This document shows positions 54,665 through 63,557 of a stretch of DNA of 64,000 nucleotides, one piece after another. Made by a program: the position numbers and the translations under genes. Numbering within the stretch: the stretch's first letter is position 1; every line of letters starts with the position of its first letter. This DNA is from Streptomyces zagrosensis. GTDB taxonomy: Bacteria > Actinomycetota > Actinomycetes > Streptomycetales > Streptomycetaceae. The DNA is taken from the NCBI RefSeq assembly GCF_014203645.1, contig NZ_JACHJL010000001.1, forward strand, positions 248,001 to 312,000. Direction: 5' to 3'. The notes below the pieces were generated by a model. It did no database searches. It worked only from the letters and a program-made list of their open reading frames with translations, and had not been told where the DNA came from.

Positions 54665-55180
54665 ATGACCTCACCGCCCCGCCAGCGACCTGCCCATACC
54701 GCCGATGAGCGCACCCAGTTGATCGGCTGGCTCGATATGCAGCGAGCAGTCATCGCGTGGAAGTGCGAAGGGCTGTCGGACGCGGACGCCCATCGGTCGC
54801 TCCTGCCCACCTCTCCCCTGATGACCGTGGCAGGCCTCGTCTCTCACTTGCGCTGGGTCGAAAACCTCTGGTTCGAGTACATGTTTCTCGGCCGGCCCGC
54901 CGAAGGGCCGCGGTTCGCTGAGGGCCCGGAGGACGCCGACATGCGGGTCGATGGCGTACCGCTGGCCCAGCTGCTGGCGGACTACCAGCAGCAGTGCGCG
55001 CTCTCCAACGAGATCATCGCGGCGCACGGGCTCGACGCGTTGGGCCAGCAGACGCGGTACGCCTCCGGGAGCGCCAGCCTGCGGTGGATGCTGTTCCACA
55101 TGATCGAGGAGACCGCCCGGCACGCCGGGCACCTGGACACCATTCGGGAACTGCTGGACGGCGAAACGGGCTACTACTGA
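54665..55180 (+). CDS. DinB/DUF664-family protein
   Basis: 171 residues from ATG 54665. Helical-bundle pattern: ERTQLIGWLDMQRAVIAWKCEGLSDADAHRS, TVAGLVSHLRWVENLWFEYMFLG, and a C-terminal RWMLFHMIEETARHAGHLDTIRELLDG, giving the three histidines of a DinB metal site. DUF664 proteins are considered mycothiol- or bacillithiol-dependent transferases; substrate unknown. Opposite strand to the two-component genes: its stop overlaps the kinase stop by seven bases, and it diverges from the response regulator, so it is inserted in that locus. Confidence 0.85.
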   Translation: MTSPPRQRPAHTADERTQLIGWLDMQRAVIAWKCEGLSDADAHRSLLPTSPLMTVAGLVSHLRWVENLWFEYMFLGRPAEGPRFAEGPEDADMRVDGVPLAQLLADYQQQCALSNEIIAAHGLDALGQQTRYASGSASLRWMLFHMIEETARHAGHLDTIRELLDGETGYY

Positions 55181-56496
55181 CGGGCGGACCCGGGCGCCGT
55201 CGCCCCCGCACCGCCCGGCCTGTCTGCACTGAACGGGTGGGCCGGGGAGGCCGGGTAGTCCGGGTAAACCGGGTCATTCGGGCCGTGGGCCTCGTACGCC
55301 TCCCGCACCGCGTCTATGGGCAGTTCGACGGTGAGCCGGAAGCCGCGCTTGCCGGCCGGGCCCGAGCGGAGCGCACCGCCCGCGGCGGCCAGCCGTTCGG
55401 TCAGGCCCGTCAGTCCCGTACCGCCGCCGCCCGTGGCCGTCGCTTGGGTGTCTCCGTTGTCCACGATGTCGAGGCGCACCCGATCGATACCCGCATTCAG
55501 CTCGATCTTGCAGCGGGTCGCGCCGCTGTGCCGGACCGTGTTGGTGACGCCCTCGCGGATCACCCAACCGAGTAGGGCCTCGACCTGGGGCGGCAGCGGC
55601 GGCCCCGACTGCCGCACGACCGCCTCGATGCAGGAAGCGCCGAGCAGCGAGCGGGCACGGTCCAACTCGGTGGCCAAACTGCCTTCGCGGTAGCCCGTGA
55701 CGGCCTCGCGGATCTCGGTGAGGGCCTGGCGCCCGACCGCCTCGATGTCCGCAGCCTGTGCGAGGGCGGCGTCCAGATCACGCGGGGCCAGCCGCCGCAC
55801 CGCCTCCGCCTTCACCACGATGACCGACATCGTATGGCCGAGTAGGTCGTGCAGGTCGCGGGAGAACCGCAGCCGCTCCTGCTCCACCGCGGAACGGGCC
55901 AACGCACCCCGGGAGTTGTGCAGTGCGTGCACGGCGGAGACCTGGCGCAGGATGATCGAGACCACCGCACCGGACAGCAGCGAGGAGTACGCGACGGTCA
56001 TCACCTGATCCGGGTGGCCTCCGTACATGGCACTCAGCATGCCGATGACGACCACACCGAGCAATGCGGTCAGCGCCGAGCGCCCGCGCACCGCGACCCC
56101 CGTGACCAAGGAGAGCAGCGAGAACAGGGACAGCCAGGTGCCGCCGTACCCCCCGCCAAGCGCGATGGCCAGGGCCGCCATGGGCAGCAGCAGACGCATC
56201 GAGGTCCGGCGTCGGGAAGGGGCGCTACTGGCGCCGACAAAGACGACGGCGACGTAGCACCCGACGAACAGCACGAGTCCCGCCGCGGCCAGCCACCGAT
56301 GCGCGACATCGCCCTCCCAGACGTCCACCGCGCAGCCACTGGCCATGAGCAGCCAGGGCATCAGCGCCCACTCGTTCGGCCCGTCGTCGGGCACGTCGCT
56401 CCGCTCGTTGGCGGCGCGACCCGCCCGTTGCCCCGCTTGCGTCGGTCCGCTGTCCGCCGCGGCCCTCCGGGTGCCCGTCAACCACGCCAGCACCAT
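55174..56496 (-). CDS. sensor histidine kinase, DesK/HisKA_3 type
   Basis: 440 residues from ATG 56496 (GAGGGG leader). Five or six membrane helices (about 45-200), then HisKA_3 dimerisation region with phosphoacceptor His in RFSRDLHDLLGHTMSVIVVKAE (about 217). ATPase domain: VIREGVTNTVRHSGATRCKIEL (N box), VDNGDTQ (G1-like, shortened) and GTGLTGLTERLAAAGG. Signals through the response regulator at 53906. Adjacent ABC-2 transporter genes upstream fit the known pattern of DesKR-like systems with an exporter. Overlaps the DinB stop by seven bases (convergent). Confidence 0.87.
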   Translation of the reverse strand: MVLAWLTGTRRAAADSGPTQAGQRAGRAANERSDVPDDGPNEWALMPWLLMASGCAVDVWEGDVAHRWLAAAGLVLFVGCYVAVVFVGASSAPSRRRTSMRLLLPMAALAIALGGGYGGTWLSLFSLLSLVTGVAVRGRSALTALLGVVVIGMLSAMYGGHPDQVMTVAYSSLLSGAVVSIILRQVSAVHALHNSRGALARSAVEQERLRFSRDLHDLLGHTMSVIVVKAEAVRRLAPRDLDAALAQAADIEAVGRQALTEIREAVTGYREGSLATELDRARSLLGASCIEAVVRQSGPPLPPQVEALLGWVIREGVTNTVRHSGATRCKIELNAGIDRVRLDIVDNGDTQATATGGGGTGLTGLTERLAAAGGALRSGPAGKRGFRLTVELPIDAVREAYEAHGPNDPVYPDYPASPAHPFSADRPGGAGATAPGSARQ

Positions 56497-56553
56497 GCCG
56501 CCCACCCCTCGTTTCGTTCCGCGCCGCGCCGCCGGCTGACCCGCCGCCTTGAT

Positions 56554-56605
56554 CCCTCCGGCGGGGCCAGCCCTTCCGGCGGGGCCAGCCCTTCCGCGCG
56601 GCCGG
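56554..56605. repeat. 17-18-base tandem repeat CC(C/T)TCCGGCGGGGCCAG
   Basis: Three units (56554, 56571, 56589; last diverged) upstream of the kinase gene. The interval 56497-56797 has no supported gene. Confidence 0.6.
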
Positions 56606-56797
56606 TTCTTCCGCGTGGCGGGGGCAGCCGGTGTGACCGTTTCGGCTGACCGATTGCGGGCCAGTGCGTACCGTACGCGCCGTGCGCTCCCTCGCTGGGC
56701 GCCTCGTCTGGGCGTACGTGCTGCCGCTCGCCGCAGCCGGCGGGGTACTCGGGGGCCCCGGGTACCCCGCCGGCTGCCGGGTCGGGCGGCCATCGGG

Positions 56798-57523
56798 TCA
56801 CGCCGTACGGGCGCAGACGCGGTACGAGCGCAGGGCGTAGCCGCCGAATGCCGCTAGCCAACCGAGCAGCGTCAGCGTCGTCAGCAGCCCGGGCGCGTGC
56901 CCCTCGGTGATGCTCCAGCCCAGGTCGGCGAAGCGGTGGGTGGGGGTCCAGTCGGAGATGGCGCGCAGCCAATGCGGGAAGTTGGTGGACGGTATCCATA
57001 GCCCGCCGACGATGGACAGGCCCAGATTGCAAGAGACGTTGACCACGCCCGTGGTCTGCGCGGTCAGCAGATAGCCGTTGCCAAGGCCCAGCAGCGTGAA
57101 CGGCGCGGTGCCGATCCACAGCAGGCCAAGGAGCGCGGCCCATTGCCATGCGGCCAGCTCCACGTGGTTGATGAGGCGGCCGGCGAGCAACACCGCCACG
57201 ATGGCGGGCAGCACGATGACGGAGCCGGTGAGTGCGCGGCCCGCGACGACGTGCGAGGGGGCGAGCGGGATGAGCCGCAACTGGCGCAGCCAGCCGATCG
57301 TCTTGTCCTCGGCGAGCCCCGTGCCGACGCTGAGCGCGGAACCGAGCGCCCCGTACGCGGCCATGCCGACCATGAGCGATATCGCGGTCTCGCGCTTGTC
57401 GTCACCGCTGATGCCGAGGTTGGTAAAGAGCAGGTACATCACCACCGGCATGCCGATGCCAAAGACGACGAACCCGGTGTCGCGCAGTGTGCGCCGGACT
57501 TCGAGCGTGATGTAGGTGATCAC
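56798..57523 (-). CDS. ABC-2 type transporter permease
   Basis: 241 residues. Six helices: FVVFGIGMPVVMYLLF, ISLMVGMAAYGALGSALSVG, VVAGRALTGSVIVLPAIVAVLLAG, WQWAALLGLLWIGTAPFTLLGLGNGYLL, VVNVSCNLGLSIVGGLWIPSTNFPHW, LLTTLTLLGWLAAFGGYALRSYR. Layout of ABC-2 permeases that export drugs, lipids or small peptides. Start GTG overlaps the ATPase stop (GTGA), so translation is coupled. Works with the ATPase at 57520; the two-component genes downstream may control it. Confidence 0.88.
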   Translation of the reverse strand: MITYITLEVRRTLRDTGFVVFGIGMPVVMYLLFTNLGISGDDKRETAISLMVGMAAYGALGSALSVGTGLAEDKTIGWLRQLRLIPLAPSHVVAGRALTGSVIVLPAIVAVLLAGRLINHVELAAWQWAALLGLLWIGTAPFTLLGLGNGYLLTAQTTGVVNVSCNLGLSIVGGLWIPSTNFPHWLRAISDWTPTHRFADLGWSITEGHAPGLLTTLTLLGWLAAFGGYALRSYRVCARTA

Positions 57524-58578
57524 CGGGTTGCTTCCTTGGCGTGCGGAGGGATCGGGGCGGCGGTCCGCCGCTGGGTGGCGGCTTGGGTGCGGGCCGGGGC
57601 TGGGGCCGTGGTCGGGGCCGTGGTCAGGGCCGTGGTCAGGGCCAGGAATGCCTCTTCGAGGCTGGCCGGTGCCACCTCAAGGCTTCGGATGGCGCCGCGC
57701 TGTGCCAGGGCCATGACGGTGGCGTCGGAGTTGCTGCTACGCAGCCGGGCGCGGTCGCCGTGGACCTCCACGGAGGTCACACCGGGCAGCAGGGCGAGCC
57801 CCGCGGATGGCGCTCCTGCCAGGTCGAAGGCGACCAGGCTGCCCCCGACCGTCCGCTTGATCTCATCGGCCGGCCCATCGGCGGCGACCCGGCCCCGGTC
57901 GATGACGACGATTCGGTCGGCGTTCTCGTCCGCCTCCTGGAGGTAGTGCGTCGAGAACAGCACGGTGTTGCCCCGCCGTGCGTACCGGCGCATGGCTTCC
58001 CAAAACGCGCGGCGGGCCGCCACGTCCAGCGCCGTCGTCGGCTCGTCGAGCACGATGAGTTCGGGGTCGCCGGCAAGCGCCACAGCGAACCGGACGCGCT
58101 GCGCCTGGCCGCCCGAGAGCTTGTCCACGCGCCGGTGCGCGAGCTCATCGAGCCCGGCGATGGCCAGCGTCTCAGCGACCGGCAGGGGTGCCGGATAGCT
58201 GCTGGCCACGAATCGGACCAACTCTCGTACCGTCACGCGCGGAATGGGCTTCCCGTCCTGGAGCATCGCCCCCACCCGGCCCTCGCGCACCGCGCGCTGT
58301 GGCGCAGCCCCGAAGAGCCGGACCTCCCCGGACGACGGGGGCAGCAGGCCGAGCAGCATGCTGAGCGAGGTGGACTTGCCCGCGCCGTTGCGGCCGAGCA
58401 AGGCGACGGTTTGGCCGCGCGGTATGTCCAGGTCCAGGCCGTCCACGGCGCGGACCGGGCCGTAGGTGCGGGAGACGTTACTCAGGTGCACGGCGAGCGG
58501 GGCGCTAGGCGTCCTGCCAACTCCCAGCGCGCTGGGCGCCATCGGTGATTTCTGAGCTGCTCTTTCGGCGTGCTTCAT
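57520..58578 (-). CDS. ABC-2 transporter ATP-binding protein
   Basis: 352 residues from ATG 58578. ATPase with GRNGAGKSTSLSMLLGLLPP (Walker A), VDKLSGGQAQRVRFAVALAG (signature), LIVLDEPTTALD (Walker B) and VLFSTHYLQEADE (H loop). C-terminal about 80 residues have a regulatory-type domain, then a Thr/Ala/Pro repeat region (TTALTTAPTTAPAPA). Energises the coupled permease. ATG 58578 has AAAGGC close upstream, so the start is only moderately certain; downstream ATG near residue 13 is possible. Confidence 0.86.
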   Translation of the reverse strand: MKHAERAAQKSPMAPSALGVGRTPSAPLAVHLSNVSRTYGPVRAVDGLDLDIPRGQTVALLGRNGAGKSTSLSMLLGLLPPSSGEVRLFGAAPQRAVREGRVGAMLQDGKPIPRVTVRELVRFVASSYPAPLPVAETLAIAGLDELAHRRVDKLSGGQAQRVRFAVALAGDPELIVLDEPTTALDVAARRAFWEAMRRYARRGNTVLFSTHYLQEADENADRIVVIDRGRVAADGPADEIKRTVGGSLVAFDLAGAPSAGLALLPGVTSVEVHGDRARLRSSNSDATVMALAQRGAIRSLEVAPASLEEAFLALTTALTTAPTTAPAPARTQAATQRRTAAPIPPHAKEATR

Positions 58579-58861
58579 GCCTTTGACGCTACGGATGCGC
58601 CTCCTGACCTCGACAGAGGTGAATGTTGATGATTGACCAGGACAAATGTCACGGACGGTGGTTGGGAAAGGCGGCACAGGCGGCACAGGCGGTGCAGCGC
58701 GTTGGTAGCCGGTCCTAGCCGGTCGTAACTGGTCGTAACCGGTCTTAGCTGGGCCCGCTGGTGACGGTGACTGGGTTCCCGTGGGGGAGTGGCTCGCGGC
58801 CTTTCCTCACGTGGGCCCTTTCCCCGGGGCTGGGGCGTCGGCTATACAGGGAAGGCATCGG

Positions 58862-58877
58862 CTAGAACGTGTTCTAG
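58862..58877. promoter_or_regulatory. perfect KstR-type operator CTAGAACGTGTTCTAG
   Basis: 16-base perfect palindrome that fits TNNAACNNGTTNNA, 168 bases upstream of the MaoC start and on the side away from the ABC genes. Same class as the site at 43256. Confidence 0.75.
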
Positions 58878-59044
58878 GAACGGGTCCGCGGTGCAGTGCC
58901 GTTGTCCGCACTGCACCACGGGGCGCCCCGGGTGAGGACCGGCGGCCGACCAGCTACGGCCCCGGCGCGGCTGACGGTGCGGACGGATCGGGCCGGGATC
59001 TCCTGTCGGATGCCTTCCGCCCGTGCCGAAGGAGCAGCGCCCCC

Positions 59045-59935
59045 ATGCCGATCGACGTCGCCAAGGCCACCGCCGCCGAGCCGACCAGCACCCCCCTCAC
59101 CTGGGACGCCAAGGACGTACTGCTCTATCACCTGGGCATCGGCGCCGGCTCCAGAACCGAAGTGCCGGCAGCGGCCACCCACCCCGCCGAGTTGCGCTAC
59201 ACGCTGGAAGACCGGCTGCACGTGCTACCCAGTTTCGCCACCGTCGCCGGTGGCAAGATGGCGCTCGCCGCAGGGCTCTCGGCCCCCGGCATCGAGATCG
59301 ACTTGGCGGCCGTGCTGCACGGTGGTCAGCGCATCGCGATGCACCGACCGCTGCCCGTGTCCGGGCAGGCCAACCAGAGCTCGCGGGTGGCCGCCGTCTA
59401 CGACAAAGGCAAGGCCGCGGTCATCGTGTTGCGCTCGGACGTCGCGGACGCGGACGGGCCGCTGTGGAGCTCGGACAGCCAGATCTTCGTCCGTGGCGAG
59501 GGCGGGTTCGGCGGTGAGCGCGGGCCCTCGCAGCGCGCCGAACTCCCGGACCGCGATCCCGACCACACCGTTCACCGATCCACGCGCGAGGACCAAGCGT
59601 TGCTCTACCGCCTGTCCGGCGACTGGAATCCGCTGCACGCCGACCCTGAATTCGCGGCGCTCGCTGGCTTCGACCGGCCGATCCTGCACGGCTTGTGCTC
59701 GTACGGCATCGTGCTCAAGGCCGTCGTGGACACCGTGTTGGACGGCGACGTGAGCCGCGTCAGCGCGTACGAAACCCGCTTTTCCGGCGTCGTCTACCCG
59801 GGCGAGACGCTGCGTGTGCGGATGTGGCCACAAAGCGGCCGAGTGCGGGTGCTTGTGACCATCGCCGACGAAGGCCCCGATAGCGAGCGAGCCGGCGCCC
59901 CGGTATTGGCCGACACCGTGGTCGAGTACACCTGA
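59045..59935 (+). CDS. MaoC-like (R)-specific enoyl-CoA hydratase/dehydratase
   Basis: 296 residues from ATG 59045. Double-hotdog layout: N-terminal degenerate hotdog (about 1-140; DVLLYHLGIGAGSRTE) and C-terminal catalytic hotdog with SGDWNPLHADPEFAALAGFDRPILHGLCSYG, the MaoC/hydratase-2 motif D-x4-H. Like HtdY- and Hsd4B-type hydratases of actinobacterial fatty-acid or steroid degradation. Adds water to trans-2-enoyl-CoA (or the reverse) to form the (R)-3-hydroxy product. A perfect KstR-type operator upstream suggests repression by the KstR-like TetR protein. The ribosome binding site is distant (AGGAG about 12 bases). Confidence 0.88.
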   Translation: MPIDVAKATAAEPTSTPLTWDAKDVLLYHLGIGAGSRTEVPAAATHPAELRYTLEDRLHVLPSFATVAGGKMALAAGLSAPGIEIDLAAVLHGGQRIAMHRPLPVSGQANQSSRVAAVYDKGKAAVIVLRSDVADADGPLWSSDSQIFVRGEGGFGGERGPSQRAELPDRDPDHTVHRSTREDQALLYRLSGDWNPLHADPEFAALAGFDRPILHGLCSYGIVLKAVVDTVLDGDVSRVSAYETRFSGVVYPGETLRVRMWPQSGRVRVLVTIADEGPDSERAGAPVLADTVVEYT

Positions 59936-60129
59936 GCCGGTCCGCGCGTGTGGGTCGCGCAGCCGCCCGTCCGCATGCGGACGCGCAGCCGCCCGCATCC
60001 AGACCAGAGCAGTCCTGGCAGGGTGCGAAACCCAACGGCTGTCCGCGCTGAGTCTGTTGGCGTTGGGCCTGTTCGCGTGGAGTCTGTGGGTGTTGAGTCT
60101 GTGGGCGTGGTCCGAACTACGCTTCCGGC

Positions 60130-60639
60130 ATGCCTGATCAGGGAAGTTACCGTCGCGACTCCGCTCGTGTGCTGTTGCTCGATGAGCTGGACCGCCTGCT
60201 GTTGTTCACGTTCCGTGTCCATCCAGATGCCCCCGGGAGCGGCCACGGCTGGTGCACGCCCGGTGGCGGCGTCGAGGACGGGGAGACCCTGGCAGAGGCG
60301 GCAGCCCGCGAGCTGTGTGAAGAGACGGGCCTGTCGGTGGTGCCAGAGGCGCTGGGACCGGCAGTCGCGGAGACCTGCGGGTACGCAGATATCGGATGGG
60401 CTGAAGGGGTCTTCCGGGACGTCTTCTTTCATCTTCGTGTCACCACCCACCAGGTCGATGTGACGGGGCAGGAAGCGAATGAGCGCAAGTACCATGCCGG
60501 GTATCACTGGTGGCCCATCGCTGACCTGGCAGCCGCCACCCATGAGACCGTCTACCCCTTCGGCCTGGCCGAGTTGGCGGCCGAGCTGGTGGCTGGGCAT
60601 GTCCCTGTTGAACCGATTCAGCTGCCCTGGCACCACTGA
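60130..60639 (+). CDS. Nudix hydrolase
   Basis: 169 residues from ATG 60130. Nudix box GGGVEDGETLAEAAARELCEE (about 45-65), G-x5-E-x7-REL-x-EE complete, then TGL. Conserved beta strands RVLLLDELDRLLLFTFRVH at the start and YHWWPIADLAAATHETVYP near the end. Hydrolyses a nucleoside diphosphate linked to another group; the actual substrate (NDP-sugar, ADP-ribose, oxidised nucleotide) cannot be told. Upstream bases 60050-60112 carry a TGTGGGTGTTGAGTC-type imperfect repeat. Single gene. Confidence 0.88.
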   Translation: MPDQGSYRRDSARVLLLDELDRLLLFTFRVHPDAPGSGHGWCTPGGGVEDGETLAEAAARELCEETGLSVVPEALGPAVAETCGYADIGWAEGVFRDVFFHLRVTTHQVDVTGQEANERKYHAGYHWWPIADLAAATHETVYPFGLAELAAELVAGHVPVEPIQLPWHH

Positions 60640-61309
60640 GGACAGTGGGCAGCGTATGGCCCTTGGCCAGGGGCGTCGTTTCGGTGCAGACGGACATGCT
60701 GCCGTCACCCCAGCCCGCCGTTATTCGCCCGCTGGTCGTCGGTGCTTTCCTTGTACGGGTTCTTGGCGGTGCTCAGCGGCTGCGGGCCCGCGGTGCTTGC
60801 CCGCGCCCATCACATCGGCGGTGGCATTGCTGCCCAGCTGCGATGCGGGCGAGCCCAATTGACGTGCCTCGGCGGTTTCCGTTCGGACTTTGGCCATGAG
60901 GGAAGTCACTCCGTGAACTATCGCTATGTGTGGTGCGCGTGGGGAGTCACTGCCCGTGCATGCGGGCTGTGACCGACGTCAACGCGCCACCAGCGCAGGA
61001 CCGTTCGACACCCGAAAAATGTGCCAGGCGTACGGCTGCGCAGCCCCCACCGAAGTCTAACCAGGCCGTCGATCACCCACGGCTACCGGGCTACGGGCAG
61101 CTGCCGGAGCCATGGGGGATGACCGGCCCGAGGGCATCACCTGCGCAGTCAACTCATCGGTCCTGTACCACTATTCGGCCATCTTGCCGGCCCGTACGGC
61201 TACCCAGTGCGGCCGGCACGCACAGCTCGACCGACCACGGTGTCGGTCCATGCGACTACTCAGCGTGGCCGTTCCTTCGGCTCATCCGGCACCGTGCCGG
61301 CCCGTACTG
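60640..61309. other. 670-base interval without a supported gene
   Basis: Both strands were read. A 58-codon minus-strand frame from ATG 60899 has a GGAG upstream but low-complexity content and no recognisable family; I do not call it. Plus-strand frames here look like chance Arg/Pro-rich frames. May contain promoters only. Confidence 0.5.
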
Positions 61310-63286
61310 CTAGCGGTCGCCGGTGAGTGGCGCCTGCTGTAGCGGTACGGGCCGGCAGATGGGGTGCACCACCCCGCGGAGCTGGATAGCGCCAGCGCGC
61401 CACGGGGGCGGGTCTTGGTGGTGTGCAGCCGCAGCGTCGCCCGCGGGGGATACGCCACCGTCGCGATCGGGGGGTACGTCGTCGAGCGGGGGAACCGAGC
61501 AGGGGGCCGCAGTTCGTTGACGCGCATCGGCCGACCATGCCCGCGCGGAGGCGGGCGCTGCGTGCTCTGCTGGCTCGTGACCCGCGCCCGCGTGCGCTGC
61601 CTGCTCGTCGCCCGCTGGCTCGTGGCCCGCCCGGGTGTGCGTTGCTGACTCGCGCCCCGCCGCGCCGTGCAGCGGATACGGCATCGGCATCCGCTCTGGC
61701 ATCGGTCCTGGCATAGGCGCCAGCGGCACGGTCATAGGCACCGGCACCGGCACCGGCACCGGCACCGGCATAGGCACCGCCATGGGCATGGGCATGGGCA
61801 TAGGCATCGGCCCCGGTTGGGCCGCCTGTCTCGCTCGTGGCTTCGGGGTGGGCTCCGGCATGCGCAGGCGGGCCACGCCGCAGGGAGCCTGCGGCGTGGC
61901 GTAGGGCAGGCGGAGTTCTGCGTTGCGGGTCCACAGCCCCGTACCCGCCAGCCAGCCGGGCGGAGGCGACACATGGTGCAGCCGGCGCTCCATGGGGCGC
62001 CATAGGACGACCCAACTACCGCCGTCATCCCCGCGGCCCCGGCCCTCCTCCGTCGCTCGGCCGGCGGTGGGCCGATGGGTCTCCCGATCCGGCGAGTAGC
62101 CGCCGGCCGGCCCCTGGTCGCCACCCGGCCCGCAGCCGTCACTCCACCCCGGCCGACCCCCCGCGGCGCAGTCCGTTGTCCCGCCAGAGCCGGCCGACGC
62201 GCCGGGGCCCGTTGCAAAGCTGGCCCCCGCACCACAGCCCGCCCCTGGGCCACGACCCGCATCGACAGGTCGCACCGGCGCCAGGCGGAACGCCACCGCG
62301 CAGTTCTCCGGCGTCAGCGTCTGGCCCGGTTGGGCCGCGAACGGCGTCAACGTCACCGCCGATGGCACCGCGGCGCCGCGGTGCGGGCCGTCCGGGGACG
62401 GGTCGAGGCAGTCGGGGAACCGCACCGGGCGCGCGCTGCCGAGCACGCCCCAGCCGAGCCGGTCCCGGCCGGGCGCGTTGGATCGTACGAGCAACAGACC
62501 GCTGTCCGGGTCGGCGAGCAGGAGGCGGTCATCGCTGTCCTCGGTGATCTGGAGCAGCGGACTGATTTCGCCGCCTCGCCGCAGGTCCACGACGACGGTC
62601 TTGACCCGGCCCGCCAACTCGCGGTCCAGGGCCAAAAGTCGCCCCTCACGGTCGAGCCAGCTTCCCGCGGAACACTGCCCCGGCACCTCCGCGATGTGCT
62701 CGGGCCCGAGCGAGCCGCCGTGCACCAACCAAATGTGGGTGGACTGTTCGCCCCGTGCGAGCGCGTACGCCAGGACGCCGCACGGCGCCGGCGGCAGCAG
62801 GGACAGCGTGTCGCACTCGATGAACCCGAGCGGTAGTTCGCCGGTACCGGGGCCCGTGGGGTACAGCAGCGAGAGCGCGTGCCGTTCGGCGACGCGGCGC
62901 CGGATCAGCACCCGCCCGTCCGCCAGCGGCAGCACCTCGCTGTCCGGCTCCTCCGGCTGGTGGGTGGGCAGCGGCACGGCGTACGGCTCGGGCCCGTCCA
63001 GCGTCCAGCGCTCCGGGAACCGTTCGCCGGTCGTACGGCAGACCGCGAGCCTGGCGGCGTACGAGCCGTCCGCGGTGAGGGTGAGGGGAGCCCCGTCAGT
63101 CCGGCCCCGGTGCGCGGCGGTACCTCCGGGGCCTCCGGGGCCCCCGGGCTCGCGCCCGGCCGCGCCCTGTGGGGCGTCGGGGGCAGGGCCTGGAGCGGCG
63201 CCAAGGGTGGCAGGGCGCGCGTCGCGATCAATGTGGTGGGTGTCGCGATCAGTCTGGGGAGCGGTCTCGATGGCACAGGCCGTCAT
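61310..63286 (-). CDS. large unknown protein, beta-propeller-like N-terminal half, repeat-rich C-terminal half
   Basis: 658 residues from ATG 63286 (GGAGGTGACC leader, strong). Not recognised. Residues about 65-350 alternate short beta strands and turns (LPLADGRVLIRRRV, SLLYPTGPGTGELPLGF, GWGVLGSARPVRFPD), like a WD40/propeller-type protein. After about 350 it becomes Gly/Ala/Arg-rich, then contains a dipeptide run (Pro-Met and Pro-Val alternating, about 485-510) encoded by a 6-base DNA repeat, and a His/Glu-Ala-Gly repeat near the end. No signal peptide or membrane segment. Cytoplasmic protein of unknown role. Confidence 0.7.
   Translation of the reverse strand: MTACAIETAPQTDRDTHHIDRDARPATLGAAPGPAPDAPQGAAGREPGGPGGPGGTAAHRGRTDGAPLTLTADGSYAARLAVCRTTGERFPERWTLDGPEPYAVPLPTHQPEEPDSEVLPLADGRVLIRRRVAERHALSLLYPTGPGTGELPLGFIECDTLSLLPPAPCGVLAYALARGEQSTHIWLVHGGSLGPEHIAEVPGQCSAGSWLDREGRLLALDRELAGRVKTVVVDLRRGGEISPLLQITEDSDDRLLLADPDSGLLLVRSNAPGRDRLGWGVLGSARPVRFPDCLDPSPDGPHRGAAVPSAVTLTPFAAQPGQTLTPENCAVAFRLAPVRPVDAGRGPGAGCGAGASFATGPGASAGSGGTTDCAAGGRPGWSDGCGPGGDQGPAGGYSPDRETHRPTAGRATEEGRGRGDDGGSWVVLWRPMERRLHHVSPPPGWLAGTGLWTRNAELRLPYATPQAPCGVARLRMPEPTPKPRARQAAQPGPMPMPMPMPMAVPMPVPVPVPVPVPMTVPLAPMPGPMPERMPMPYPLHGAAGRESATHTRAGHEPAGDEQAAHAGAGHEPAEHAAPASARAWSADARQRTAAPCSVPPLDDVPPDRDGGVSPAGDAAAAHHQDPPPWRAGAIQLRGVVHPICRPVPLQQAPLTGDR
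61735..61812. repeat. 6-base GGCACC/GGCATG/GGCATA repeat in a coding region
   Basis: About 13 hexamers encode Pro-Val then Pro-Met dipeptides on the minus strand inside the large unknown protein. Exact copies in blocks suggest slippage-driven expansion, keeping frame. Confidence 0.85.
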
Positions 63287-63557
63287 GGAACGGTCACCTC
63301 CGGCGCCTGAACGTACTTTTCCCGACCGGGGTGCGAACGGGGAGAGGTGCGGCACTTCACGCGAAAGGGTGGCTATCGCCCGGTTTCCCGGCACGCGCGC
63401 CGTTGGCTGTGCTTACTAGGTGGCGGTTCGGCGTCGGAGCGGTGTCGCAGCGGTGTGATGACCTTGGGGTAGCGCGGCGGCTACGGTGCGCCGGCGGCGG
63501 GAGGCGGTGCCCCAGCTCCGGGGCGTTCGGGGGCGGTGGGCAGGTAACCTCTGACCC

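Noticed and set aside
60721..60909. Small minus-strand frame (about 58-62 codons)
   Set aside because: A GGAG lies near one ATG, but the protein is low complexity with no family, and no neighbour supports it.
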